Shown one piece after another: positions 28,947-38,298 of a stretch of 53,167 nucleotides of DNA. The translations under genes were made by a program, and so were the position numbers. Numbering within the stretch: the first letter of the stretch is position 1; every line of letters starts with the position of its first letter. Source of the DNA: Cerrena zonata (lineage: Eukaryota > Basidiomycota > Agaricomycetes > Polyporales > Cerrenaceae); the NCBI GenBank assembly GCA_038087015.1, contig JASBNA010000126.1:1-53167 (forward strand). The letters are read 5' to 3'. Below the pieces are notes generated by a model. That model had not been told where the DNA came from, did not search any database, and saw only the letters and a list, made by a program, of their open reading frames with translations.

Positions 28947-30506
28947 ATGAGAGTCAAGAAGCCCACTTCCAAGAGAACCACTACCCGTATGAGGGAAGGG
29001 ATCAAGAAGAAAGCCGCAGCTCAAAACAGAAAGAATAAGAAGTTAGCTAAGAAGGACGTAACTTGGAAGTCAAGACATAAGAAGGATCCAGGTATTCCAG
29101 CCAGTTTCCCATACAAGGATAAAATTATCAGCGAATTAGAAGAGAATAGAAGAATAGAAAAGGAAAGAAAAGAACAGCAAAGGATAGAAAAACAACGTGA
29201 AAGAGAAGAGGCCCTTGCTAGAGGAGAAGATGTTGAAGACGAAATGGAAGCTGAAGAAGATGAAGGAAATGGATTGACAGCTTTATTGGAATCTGCCCAG
29301 CAAGCCGCCAAGGCATATGAAGGAGATGATGCAGAAGATGAGGATGATGCAATGGTGGATTCTGATGAAGATGTCGAATATGACATAAGTGACGTTGAAG
29401 ATGATGAAGCTAATGAAGCAACCATTGAATTAGAAAAATCTCGTAAAGCATATGATAAGATTTTTAAGACTGTTGTTGAGCATGCAGATGTTATATTATA
29501 TGTATTGGATGCTAGAGACCCTGAAGCAACTAGATCAAAGAAAGTTGAAGAAGCTGTTTTACAAAATCCTGGTAAAAGATTAATTTTAGTTTTAAACAAA
29601 GTTGATTTAATTCCAACTAATGCATTAAACCAATGGCTCAATTTTTTGAAATCTTCTTTCCCAACTGTTTCAGTTAAAGCATCACCCGGAGCATCTGGAT
29701 CAACTTCATTCAATAAAAATTTAACTTCATCCATGACTGCTAATTCTTTATTACAAGCATTGAAAAGTTACGCAGCCAAATCTAATTTAAAGAGAAGTAT
29801 CATCGTTGGGGTGATTGGTTATCCTAACGTGGGTAAATCATCAATTATTAATGCATTAACTAATAGACATGGTCAAAATTCAAAAGCTTGCCCAGTTGGT
29901 AATCAAGCTGGTGTAACTACTTCAATGAGAGAAGTTAAAATTGATGGTAAATTGAAAATCATCGATTCTCCAGGTATCGTTTTCCCAGATGAAATAATGA
30001 ATTCAAAGAAAACTTCAAAAACCAATCAAGAAGCTAAATTAGCTTTATTATCAGCAATTCCTCCAAAACAAATTCTCGATCCAATCCCTGCTGTCAATTT
30101 ACTTTTAAGAAAGTTTTCAAAAGACAATGAAATGGCTGACGGGTTGAAAACTTATTACCAATTACCTCCATTACCTTCATCAAATTTCGAAGAATTTAGT
30201 AAGCAATTTTTAATTCATATCGCAAGATCAAAAGGTAGATTAGGTAAAGGTGGTGTACCTAACTTAAATTCTGCTGCCGTTTCTGTTTTGAATGACTGGA
30301 GAGATGGTAGAATCCTCGGTTGGACTTTACCAAGAGCTTCTAAAAAAGCAGATCTTGATGCCGATATCGATCTTGAAGCTCCAAAAAGCGCTTTAAGAGG
30401 TGAAAAAGAACCTCCAAAAGTCGAACAAACTACAGTTGTTTCTACTTGGGCCAAGGAATTCGATTTGGATGGTTTATTAGGTGATAACTTCGGTCTTGGT
30501 GCCTAA
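28947..30506 (+). CDS. NUG1: Nuclear/nucleolar GTPase Nug1
   Basis: Circularly permuted GTPase needed for 60S subunit maturation and export. 519 residues (yeast 520). The basic GN3L N-terminus (MRVKKPTSKRTTTRMREGIK) is followed by a charged coiled coil and an acidic stretch. The permuted G domain follows: G4 NKVDLIP, then G1 GYPNVGKSS, then G3 DSPGIVFP. The C-terminus reads WAKEFDLDGLLGDNFGLGA. Domain order and both ends match the family. The upstream 220 bp is full of A and T tracts. Confidence 0.96.
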   Translation: MRVKKPTSKRTTTRMREGIKKKAAAQNRKNKKLAKKDVTWKSRHKKDPGIPASFPYKDKIISELEENRRIEKERKEQQRIEKQREREEALARGEDVEDEMEAEEDEGNGLTALLESAQQAAKAYEGDDAEDEDDAMVDSDEDVEYDISDVEDDEANEATIELEKSRKAYDKIFKTVVEHADVILYVLDARDPEATRSKKVEEAVLQNPGKRLILVLNKVDLIPTNALNQWLNFLKSSFPTVSVKASPGASGSTSFNKNLTSSMTANSLLQALKSYAAKSNLKRSIIVGVIGYPNVGKSSIINALTNRHGQNSKACPVGNQAGVTTSMREVKIDGKLKIIDSPGIVFPDEIMNSKKTSKTNQEAKLALLSAIPPKQILDPIPAVNLLLRKFSKDNEMADGLKTYYQLPPLPSSNFEEFSKQFLIHIARSKGRLGKGGVPNLNSAAVSVLNDWRDGRILGWTLPRASKKADLDADIDLEAPKSALRGEKEPPKVEQTTVVSTWAKEFDLDGLLGDNFGLGA

Positions 30507-30681
30507 TTTTTTTGTCTAGTTCTTCTATTGTAAATTATATATAAATTATATACATTAATGAAAAATTTCGCTGTATTACGCGTAGAGTCATCACCAAAAA
30601 AAAAAAAAAGGTTGATAAAAAAAAGCACTCTAAAGACCTGATTGATCTTCTTCTACTTATGAATAATTAGTATCGAGGGCT

Positions 30682-32265
30682 ATGTTTAAGGAATATGACA
30701 GGATATCTACTACGGATAATGAACTAGCCACCATTAAATACATCGGGAAATTACCAGAGTCTATTTGGGGCCCAGATGTTATAGCATTAGGATTAGAATG
30801 GGATGAAGCAGAAAGAGGGAAAAATAGTGGATCAATTGAAGGTGTTTCATACTTTAAGACTGATATTGAAGGTGCTGGATCATTTCTCAAATCAACCAAT
30901 AAGAAAATCGTCAAGGAAAGATACGATTTTATTGAATCACTTATAAGACAGTATGCAAATGAAGAAAATGAAACTATTCTTAGTAAATCAATTGTATTTG
31001 GAACTAAAATCGCAGAAAGCTATGGATTTCATAAATTGAACTCGATCCAATCAGATTTTAAGAATTTACCTTCTATTTCATTGGAAAGGAAAAATATTTA
31101 TAAAAGCTTTAACAATATTGAAAATTCAAAGTCGATCCTTGCTAATCTCGTAAATGTTACTAATTTAGATTTAAGTTTTAACCTTTTCAATGATTTAAAT
31201 GAGGTATGGGGGATCATTGATCACTTACCTAATCTCGAAAGTCTAAATCTTAATGGTAATCGATTTTTCAATCGTGAATCAATTCCTACAACAATCCATC
31301 CAAAGATCAAATGTTTAAAGTTGGCATCAACTAACATAAAGACAGATCAGGTTACGAAACTAATTCTACCGAAGTTTGTGGGCTTGAGAGATTTATCTTT
31401 AGCAGGTAACCAGTTTAATGATGCAGATTTGGTAGATTTTACCACACCTCATCTAAGTTTAGAAGATATTGATTTATCGTACAACAAGATGACCAGAATT
31501 CCCGAGTTTCTTGAATCATGTATAAATGTTCATTCAATCAATTTAGCTCACAATCAAATCAAAGATGTACAATTGGAAACAAATCTTGAAAAAATTTACC
31601 ATTTAGATATACGACATAATGAAATCCAAGATTGGACAACAATTGATAAACTTTCGCAAGTATTGCCCAACTTGAAACTGCTTAGAATCAATGGGAATCC
31701 AATTTTCAAGGATTTATCCATTGAGGAAATGTTAATTAACCTAGTAGGTAGGTTTGAATGTCAACTGTATAAGGATAAAAGCAATACCCGATTGTGTAAG
31801 ATCAATGGAAGCTTTCTTAATGAGGACGAAATACAAAACTTTGAGTTGTATTTTATATCAAAAGTTAAACTGGGAGTATACCGGTTCAGTATGAGAAGTG
31901 AAAGATGGAATCGATTAATGACCAAGTATAAAATGGCCCCTAAGCCAGAGCTAAAGCCTCAAACTATAATCAAAAATCAATTATCTTTCAAAAAAATAAG
32001 GCTAGTGGTTCACTTGAACGAAGATACGAAGATAAACCGAGTTTTTTTAATTGATAATACCGTACTAAGATTGAAAGGAATTATTTCCAAACATCTTCGA
32101 AAATCGATATTGAAAATTAATATTTTTTACTTCATTAATGAATTCGAAGAATCCAAAGAGTTAAAGATCAAACAATATTTAGACGATGATTTAGCTCTCT
32201 TAGATAGCTTTGGGTTTTATCAACAGCAAAATTTATACGTTTCAATAAAAGAAAAAACAGTGTGA
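30682..32265 (+). CDS. PAC2: Tubulin-folding cofactor E (Pac2)
   Basis: Chaperone for alpha-tubulin and microtubule assembly. 527 residues (yeast 518). The N-terminal CAP-Gly-like domain (residues about 5-75) contains GLEWDEAERGKNSGSIEGVSYF. Leucine-rich repeats follow (NLDLSFNLFNDL, ESLNLNGNRFFN, DLSLAGNQFNDADL, NLAHNQIKDVQL). A C-terminal ubiquitin-like region includes RLVVHLNEDTKI. This domain order is specific to TBCE. It is convergent with TMA20, with an (AT)n tract at about 32270-32292 between them. Confidence 0.93.
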   Translation: MFKEYDRISTTDNELATIKYIGKLPESIWGPDVIALGLEWDEAERGKNSGSIEGVSYFKTDIEGAGSFLKSTNKKIVKERYDFIESLIRQYANEENETILSKSIVFGTKIAESYGFHKLNSIQSDFKNLPSISLERKNIYKSFNNIENSKSILANLVNVTNLDLSFNLFNDLNEVWGIIDHLPNLESLNLNGNRFFNRESIPTTIHPKIKCLKLASTNIKTDQVTKLILPKFVGLRDLSLAGNQFNDADLVDFTTPHLSLEDIDLSYNKMTRIPEFLESCINVHSINLAHNQIKDVQLETNLEKIYHLDIRHNEIQDWTTIDKLSQVLPNLKLLRINGNPIFKDLSIEEMLINLVGRFECQLYKDKSNTRLCKINGSFLNEDEIQNFELYFISKVKLGVYRFSMRSERWNRLMTKYKMAPKPELKPQTIIKNQLSFKKIRLVVHLNEDTKINRVFLIDNTVLRLKGIISKHLRKSILKINIFYFINEFEESKELKIKQYLDDDLALLDSFGFYQQQNLYVSIKEKTV

Positions 32266-32316
32266 TTAAATCATATATATATATATATATAGATAGAAAA
32301 TACAACTACGTAACAA

Positions 32317-32856
32317 TCATTCATTAAAATGCCATAAACCATCACCCAAGTAATGCAATAATTCAATACCAATACCTTTATTTTTTGATTTAATTTCTGC
32401 GGTACTCATAGTTAATTTACCAATGGCCAAAGCATGTTCTTTACCTTCGGCATATATAGTAACAATGGTTTCTTTATCTAAGTTTTCTTCCGGTAATTTG
32501 GCACCTGCAGAAGTCAAACCAGGACACATGATATTAGCACCTGATAAAACGAATTTAATAGCACCTCTGTCAACTTGAACTCTTGGGAAACAATCTGGAT
32601 ATTTATGAACGATTTTTAAAGCAGGAATAAGCTCGTCGAAATGTTGGAATAATATAACTTCTTCATCAACTGAATATAATTGAATTTTATCTTCACATTT
32701 AATCAAAATCACTTGTGATTTCTTCGGTATGATATTATCAATTGCTGATTCTAAATCTTCAAATTGTGAAACAAATTTTGATTTCAATCCTCTTTGAACC
32801 GATGATTTGATATTAGAACGTGAATGAACGTCGTCTTTAGTGAATTTTTTAAACAT
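32317..32856 (-). CDS. TMA20: Tma20 (MCT-1), PUA-domain recycling factor
   Basis: Ribosome-associated factor that works with Tma22 (DENR) to recycle 40S subunits after termination. 179 residues (yeast 181). It has the family N-terminus MFKKFTKDDVHSRSNIKSSV and a C-terminal PUA domain with VDRGAIKFVLSGANIMCPGL and EGKEHALAIGKLTMSTAEI. The protein ends HYLGDGLWHFNE, as in relatives. No alternative assignment fits. Confidence 0.96.
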   Translation of the reverse strand: MFKKFTKDDVHSRSNIKSSVQRGLKSKFVSQFEDLESAIDNIIPKKSQVILIKCEDKIQLYSVDEEVILFQHFDELIPALKIVHKYPDCFPRVQVDRGAIKFVLSGANIMCPGLTSAGAKLPEENLDKETIVTIYAEGKEHALAIGKLTMSTAEIKSKNKGIGIELLHYLGDGLWHFNE

Positions 32857-33647
32857 CTCTTAACCTCTGGCTTCTACAAAGACACTGTTCCAATCTTTTC
32901 ATAAATTTTTCACTAATCATCACCAACTTCCAACTCGCTTTTCTCATTCCAACTTCGGAATTGGGTCTTGCTAAAAATTTTCATTTTTGTTCTTTGCACT
33001 AAATAAATACAACTACATCCAATACATCCAATACAGTTATACAAGTTGTAAAGATTTATAATTACAATGCCACCATCCAGACCATAGGACCTTGGTGTCA
33101 TCGCACTCAAAGGAAATCTTTAAAGTTGTTCTTGCCCCTTACGAGTTGGTCTTTAAAAGACTCAACTGTATCCAGCTCAAGACTTAATCATGTCATCATT
33201 AAATCGAGCGAGGCAGAAGGCGTTGGATTTCTGCTTTCTCAATCCCAAGCTAGTATTGTCCTCATCTACTACTTGTGATAAAGAAATGGAAATGAAACCT
33301 TCAAAGAAGTGAATCATCTCGTCATCAGAAATAGAAAAAGACAAAATAAAAAGAAAAAGCTCTCCAAAAATTCCCTTAACAATCATGATACAAAGACCAT
33401 ATCATCAAGGAGCTGTCAGGTTATAGTTTTCAACCAGCAAAAACATGATCTCGGACGAATCCTCACTGATACACGTAATGCCCCTGCATAAAGATGAAGA
33501 GCTAAGAGGTTCTGAGTTGGAATTTGGAGGATTCTCAGCTCTTTAAATACTTTTTTTTTTGTTGAAGTTCCTGGTGCGGGTAACTTATTCTAATGATGCA
33601 AAAAACGTATATCTCGATAAAGACGTGAATTTATATACAAGGAGAGT
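32857..33647. other. Gene-poor gap between TMA20 and MPH1
   Basis: This is 791 bp holding the TMA20 promoter (the gene starts at 32856) and the MPH1 3' flank. The stretch 33190-33546 contains an apparent decayed frame (separate entry). No RNA gene was recognised. A poly-T run at about 33550 follows the decayed frame. Confidence 0.5.
33190..33546 (+). pseudogene. Possible decayed ORF with two in-frame stops, unknown
   Basis: From the ATG at 33190 one frame reads MSSLNRARQKALDFCFLNPK and stays coherent to the TAA at 33544-33546. It is broken only by TGA (33310-33312) and TAG (33424-33426). Later parts read PLTIMIQRPYHQGAVRL and MPLHKDEELRGSELEFGGF. Both stops could come from single C-to-T changes (CGA to TGA, CAG to TAG). 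I do not recognise a family, and 119 codons with two stops could also arise by chance. Translation at these stops is not supported by any obvious splice pair. Confidence 0.25.
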
Positions 33648-36632
33648 CTAGGGGGAATCAGGAACAACCAAGTGTTGCAAGGCCTTTGAGGAAGACTCTT
33701 GCGACGGAGGTTTGCCATTTGTATACAGACGAACGACTTTTTGGGCTGTGGCCGGATCAAGTGAGTTTATGAAGTGCAAGCATTTGATGAGTTTTGTCGA
33801 TATACGACTGTGATCAGTGTTTGAAGAGGGTGCAAAGTCTATTGGGTCAAGGAAAGAGGACTTGTCTGAAGATTTCAAGTTGACAAAGTACGAGGTATAT
33901 AGCTCGAACTTGTCAGACTCGTTTAGAAAGCCTTCATTGTGCTCAAAGGTGTTTTTGTAAGGCGAATCAACGGTGGACTTGGCCAGTATGCTTGGACTAG
34001 GCGTTGACTTTTTATAGGTTTCAGCAACAGATAAAAGCTCGTGGTCCAAGCCATCATTAAATTCGTCATCCAAGTCGTCGCTGCGGTTGTCATCCTCATT
34101 ATTGGATGGTGGATTTTGCTTAAAGTCTGATAAAATTTGTTGTAGTTGTTCATCAGTTTTATCCTTTTGCTTTTTCAATTGGTCAATTATGCTGGGGACC
34201 GTTCTTCTTTTGGGACCCAAAGTCTTCACCGTTTTGCGTTCATTTGATTGTGCAGGATAATCATCCTTATACTCTAAAAGAGAAGTGATTGGTTTTTGAA
34301 TTTTTAATGGGGGTCGTCTTGTACCTAGAGACTTTCGTTTTTGCGGTGAACTAATATTAGGACTAGGGTTAGGAAGAATGGTTTTGCTTGGAGTGTCGTC
34401 GTCGCTGTCAAGATTTATAGAGTTTTCGAATTCCAGAGATTGAGTCTTCTGTCTTTTTGAATCAGAAGATGTGATGGATCTTACTCTTTGGCTTGCTTCT
34501 TCATCTGAGTCTACCAAATCGTCTAGTAAATCTCGTTCCCGCAGTGCTTCTCTTTCTTTCCATTCTTGTTCTCTTTTCCGTTTTTCAGCTATTGAAACAC
34601 TATCACCTTTCCTTTTAATCATATTTGTAACGGTGGTAAATCCGGTTTCGACATTATCAGGCATATTAAATTTTTTTTCTTGTTTTTTCAGTTTCTTATT
34701 TGATTTCAGTTGTTTATTATTCATATAGTTTAATGCTATTTTGATGATTTCATCTTCATCGTCTTCTAATTTTAATTCGATATTTTCCGGAGGTATTTCA
34801 ATAAATTTTTTTTCAACAATTGGTTCATAATTTTTAGGTATTATTCTATTTTGTTCAAAGAGATCTATTAAATTATTACCCATGATATGTTGTTGGATAT
34901 ATTCATAACCTTCCATGGCTTTATTAAATTTTGATTCTTCATTACTTGAAAATAATAATAAGACTTTACCATCTCTTTTACGACCAGTTCTACCCATTCT
35001 TTGAATATTTTTAATTGGAGAAGAGGTTGAATCATAGCAAACGATTAAATCCACTTCACCTATATCCAAACCTTCTTCACCAATCGAAGTGGCAACTAAA
35101 ATATTATATGAGTTATTTTTAAAATCTTTAATCAATTTTTTCTGAATTTTTTGATTCATACCTTTCAATTGCGCATCTTCTGAACTGGATCTAATTGAAG
35201 GAGTTTTAGCTTTTGGTTGGGCAATTGGTTTTTTCCTACCTTTATTTAAAAATTTCACTTCATCGAATTTTTCCCGTTCTTTAGCTTGACCAATAAAGAT
35301 GTGAGGTTTCAAAAGAGAAGACCTTAAATTTTCAATTGACTGAACAATTTCTAAAGCTGATTCTCTGAATTCCGTGAAGACGATAACTTTTGAATCGTTT
35401 GAAGGATTTTCACTAGCGAAAACTTTCAAGTTTTCAATCAAAACTTCCAATTTAGGATGACTAATAAAACTATTATCATTAATTAAAGATTCTGACAAGT
35501 TTAATAACTCAGTGATTTTCTCGTGCTTATAGAAGGAAGCAGCGGTATGATTTGTTGATTTTTTATTATCATATTTGGTAATGAACTCATTATGTTTTTC
35601 AGTGAAATAGGTGTAAAAAGATTTTATACCGTAAATATTTAATCTTCTTAAACATTGACCAACCACGATTAGAAGTTGTAATAGGAAATAATTGGACCAT
35701 TTTAAGCCTTCTGGGATAGTCGGATTTCTAATAATTCTTTGAGAAGATTCCATTGCTTGGAAAGCATTAATTTTTTTTGGATCAGTGATATCATAAATCT
35801 TCCGTTCATTACAAGTAGTCAAAACTGGTAGGATAGCTTCTGATAATAAATCGATACAATGTAAGATATGATTATTTGGATGAACGGTAATTCTTTCAAT
35901 TTTTTTCCGTTTAATATATTTTATGATATCGATTGAATTTTCAGTTCTAACTTCAATTTTAGATATATGTAAATTATTAATAATTTCTTGGACACCTTCA
36001 ATATTAGTAGCGGGAGTTGCGGTTAAAGCCAAAACTCTATAAGAAGAGTTAAATCTATTAATGAATTGACAAACGTTATTATAAGCATAATTACCTTTTG
36101 CCCTATGAGCTTCATCAATAACCAACAAGACAATTTTTTTAGGATCACAACTACCATTAGCTAAATCATTTTCAACAACTTGAGGAGTTGTGAAAAAGAC
36201 TGATTTATCATTCCAAATTTTCAGTCTTAAATTTTTAGATTTATCTAATAGTATAGCAACTTTTGAAGATGAAATTCCAGTTATACTACAACAAGCTTTA
36301 ATTTGTTGAGCTACTAAAGGTTTTGTTGGAGCCATAAAGATTAATTTTGAATCAGGAAACCATCTTAAGAAATTTAGAATCACCGTACTGGCAATGAAAG
36401 TTTTACCCAACCCGGTTGGTAAAGTAACCAATAAGTTATTATAAAAAGCCTTTTTAACGATATTGAATTGATAATCTCTAATTTCAAAATTGGTTGGATA
36501 GATATAGGTCAATAGTTGATTATAATCAATGGAATGATGAGTCAAAGGATTTTTGGGCTTATCTACTTCAACATAGTCCTTTTTCAATAGGTTACCGATT
36601 TCGTCATCATCACTAAAGTCATCATCACTCAT
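33648..36632 (-). CDS. MPH1: ATP-dependent DNA helicase Mph1 (FANCM)
   Basis: 3'-5' helicase that dissociates D-loops and processes stalled forks, working with the Mhf1/2 histone-fold pair. 994 residues (yeast 993). The N-terminus includes the Q-like region (YPTNFEIRDYQFNIVKKAFY). Helicase motifs are complete: I LPTGLGKTF, II VIDEAHRAKG, III LALTATP, V ATSIGEEGLDIGEVD and VI QRMGRTGRKRDG. The C-terminal third is charged and Ser-rich, including the Fkh/Mhf-contacting type region by position only. The start is the first ATG (MSDDDFSDDDEIGNLLKKDY), typical of the family. Confidence 0.96.
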   Translation of the reverse strand: MSDDDFSDDDEIGNLLKKDYVEVDKPKNPLTHHSIDYNQLLTYIYPTNFEIRDYQFNIVKKAFYNNLLVTLPTGLGKTFIASTVILNFLRWFPDSKLIFMAPTKPLVAQQIKACCSITGISSSKVAILLDKSKNLRLKIWNDKSVFFTTPQVVENDLANGSCDPKKIVLLVIDEAHRAKGNYAYNNVCQFINRFNSSYRVLALTATPATNIEGVQEIINNLHISKIEVRTENSIDIIKYIKRKKIERITVHPNNHILHCIDLLSEAILPVLTTCNERKIYDITDPKKINAFQAMESSQRIIRNPTIPEGLKWSNYFLLQLLIVVGQCLRRLNIYGIKSFYTYFTEKHNEFITKYDNKKSTNHTAASFYKHEKITELLNLSESLINDNSFISHPKLEVLIENLKVFASENPSNDSKVIVFTEFRESALEIVQSIENLRSSLLKPHIFIGQAKEREKFDEVKFLNKGRKKPIAQPKAKTPSIRSSSEDAQLKGMNQKIQKKLIKDFKNNSYNILVATSIGEEGLDIGEVDLIVCYDSTSSPIKNIQRMGRTGRKRDGKVLLLFSSNEESKFNKAMEGYEYIQQHIMGNNLIDLFEQNRIIPKNYEPIVEKKFIEIPPENIELKLEDDEDEIIKIALNYMNNKQLKSNKKLKKQEKKFNMPDNVETGFTTVTNMIKRKGDSVSIAEKRKREQEWKEREALRERDLLDDLVDSDEEASQRVRSITSSDSKRQKTQSLEFENSINLDSDDDTPSKTILPNPSPNISSPQKRKSLGTRRPPLKIQKPITSLLEYKDDYPAQSNERKTVKTLGPKRRTVPSIIDQLKKQKDKTDEQLQQILSDFKQNPPSNNEDDNRSDDLDDEFNDGLDHELLSVAETYKKSTPSPSILAKSTVDSPYKNTFEHNEGFLNESDKFELYTSYFVNLKSSDKSSFLDPIDFAPSSNTDHSRISTKLIKCLHFINSLDPATAQKVVRLYTNGKPPSQESSSKALQHLVVPDSP

Positions 36633-36761
36633 TATTAGTGATTAATGAGTAGTTTCTCTGAAAAATTAAAATGCTCATCAAAACATCAACATAAATAAGT
36701 TTATCAACAACAAGTACAACAAGTTTATCAAGGACAACAAGTACACAAGAGCAACCACGAC

Positions 36762-37338
36762 ATGGATCCATATAACACGCTAGTCAAGTCGGTTAAACGA
36801 ATGAACCAGCCAATGAACAGTCTATTAAAAACGCACAACGAGTTTCTACTACAAAATGTTTCGATAATAAACAATCTCCAGAGTATGAATGAGTTTAATA
36901 ACAAATTGAAAAAGTAGTCTACGTTTTCAATGTATCCAAACAAAGAGAACTTATTGAGATTTTTGGTTTCGTTTTATCAGCTTATCATATTCTATCTCAC
37001 CATCTTCTGCCAGTGGTGGAAACAACTTGAAGTTGTATAAAGATCATTTATTGATATTCTTGGGTCAATTATCACAAACTTCTTCGAATATCAAGAAGAC
37101 TTTTGAATGTAAAGTTATTCAACAATTAATCAAATTAACTTTATTGGATTATTGAATAACCCAGACTATTCCAGCGCAAGCGGATACGCTTTATCACTTG
37201 TATAGTAACTTAACTAATTGCATTAATAACTTCTGTAATCCACAATCCAATGATGCATTCAACTAATTGGATTCTGTATATCGTTAAGCAATTGTTTGTA
37301 TGTTAACAATCAATTTAACTCAATCCATATAACAATAA
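36762..37338 (+). pseudogene. Decayed protein-coding gene, family unknown
   Basis: An ATG at 36762 opens 51 codons (MDPYNTLVKSVKRMNQPMNS...) to TAG at 36915-36917. The same frame continues STFSMYPNKENLLRFLVSF. After a shift, the next frame reads GGNNLKLYKDHLLIFLGQLS and KTFECKVIQQLIKLTLLDY, with codon choice like neighbouring genes (TTG, TTA, AAG, CAA). It then meets TGA (37153-37155), TAA (37264-37266), TAA (37285-37287) and two more TAA within a CAA/CAG run (37330-37338). Every stop is one C-to-T change from CAG, CGA or CAA. The helical, Asn/Gln-rich text suggests a coiled-coil protein. I cannot name it. Confidence 0.45.
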
Positions 37339-37575
37339 CAGCTTCAGCCAATTAATCCGTATATTATTAAATCAGGCCGAAATACTAGAACGAACCATTT
37401 AGTAAATTGGTTCATGTTAATACTGCTTGAACAATTGGCTCATGGTAATACGGCTAAAGCATCCAATAGACTCTATGGTAATGCAACTAGCGGATTACAA
37501 GCTTGTACGTTATGCAATAAGCCAAATTCGCCGACATTAACCGTTAAAACCACCGTATGTTATTCCAAGTACAGC

Positions 37576-37710
37576 CAATTAGTCCGCACAATATTACAAT
37601 ATTTATGCTACAATTGGTCCATAACAATGTTTATGCTACAATTGGTCCATAATATTTATGCTACAATTGGTCCATAATATATATGCTACAATTGGTCCAT
37701 ATTATAACAA
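37576..37710 (+). repeat. 25-28 bp tandem repeat array (CAATTGGTCCAT...ATGCTA)
   Basis: Units start at 37576, 37611, 37639, 37664 and 37689. The central two are 25 bp and nearly identical (CAATTGGTCCATAATAT, two or three bases, then ATGCTA). More degenerate copies containing AATTGG(C/T)TCATG(G/T)TAATAC extend back to about 37390, and AATTGGTCTCATG appears near 37776. The pattern decays outward, as in an old array with a younger core. Confidence 0.85.
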
Positions 37711-38039
37711 TGAGCATCGGGTAGTATGTTCTGACGACTGCAGCCAATCAGTGTGCCCGTCAGGACGAGCCAATTGGTCTCATGCCATTACAATCAGGTC
37801 CATGTGACAACTACAGCCGATTGGTGGAAGGACAATCTGGAATAAGCCAATTTCTACAATAAGCCCTAGCCGTATATCTTCATGTATCCATGTTCCATTA
37901 GCTGGTAAACGTCAGATTGGACCAGTAAACAGCTGACGAGGTTGAAGCTATACAATACAAGCACAATACAAGTACAATACAATAATACAAGTACAATACA
38001 CTAATACAAGTACAATACAAGTTCCAATTCCAGTTGGCC

Positions 38040-38200
38040 CATTCGTAAAGCGAGCCCATTTGGGACGGCGGCGGGTTTCGGGTTCGCGCTCGGAGTTGCC
38101 TTTAGACGTCAAACCAACGCATGCTTCCAAACGCCGGGCACTGCGCCGTGCACCCGTGCACCCGTGCACCGCGGGCCCACCTCCTCTTCTCAGCGCAAGC
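38040..38200. other. GC-rich island with GTGCACCC repeats
   Basis: About 160 bp are sharply richer in GC than the flanking AT-rich DNA. They include GTGCACCC at 38148-38155 and 38156-38163 and GTGCACC at 38164-38170. A frame without an ATG is open through the island and ends DEWKCINKAPSRDPMK at 38290. That tail looks protein-like, but no start, TACTAAC branch point or partner exon is visible. It may be a gene remnant or chance. Confidence 0.5.
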
Positions 38201-38298
38201 AATCACAAGATCCTTCTACAAGCACAAGCTACTGCTAAAGACGAATGGAAATGTATTAATAAAGCTCCTAGTAGAGACCCAATGAAATAAATGCAGAA

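Larger units (their letters stand above)
36633..38298. other. 1.7-kb repeat-rich, gene-poor region upstream of MPH1
   Basis: This is the largest gap without an intact gene in the window. From left to right it holds: the short MPH1 promoter; an apparent decayed reading frame (36762 to about 37340 and on); a degenerate repeat array around a CAATTGGTCCAT motif (about 37390-37710); a minisatellite of ACAATACAAGT-like units (about 37940-38020); and a GC-rich island with GTGCACCC repeats (38040-38200). An open frame without an ATG runs to 38290. It could be a centromere-like or fast-evolving element, but no known element is recognised. Confidence 0.55.

Noticed and set aside
29021..29734. 237-codon minus-strand frame under NUG1
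   Set aside because: It is antisense to the coiled-coil and acidic part of NUG1; the Ser/Leu-rich translation is the typical mirror of Glu/Lys/Asp codons.
37414..37677. 87-codon plus-strand ORF near MPH1
   Set aside because: It is not an independent gene: it is the open tail of the decayed frame running into the tandem repeats, and its end is repeat-derived.
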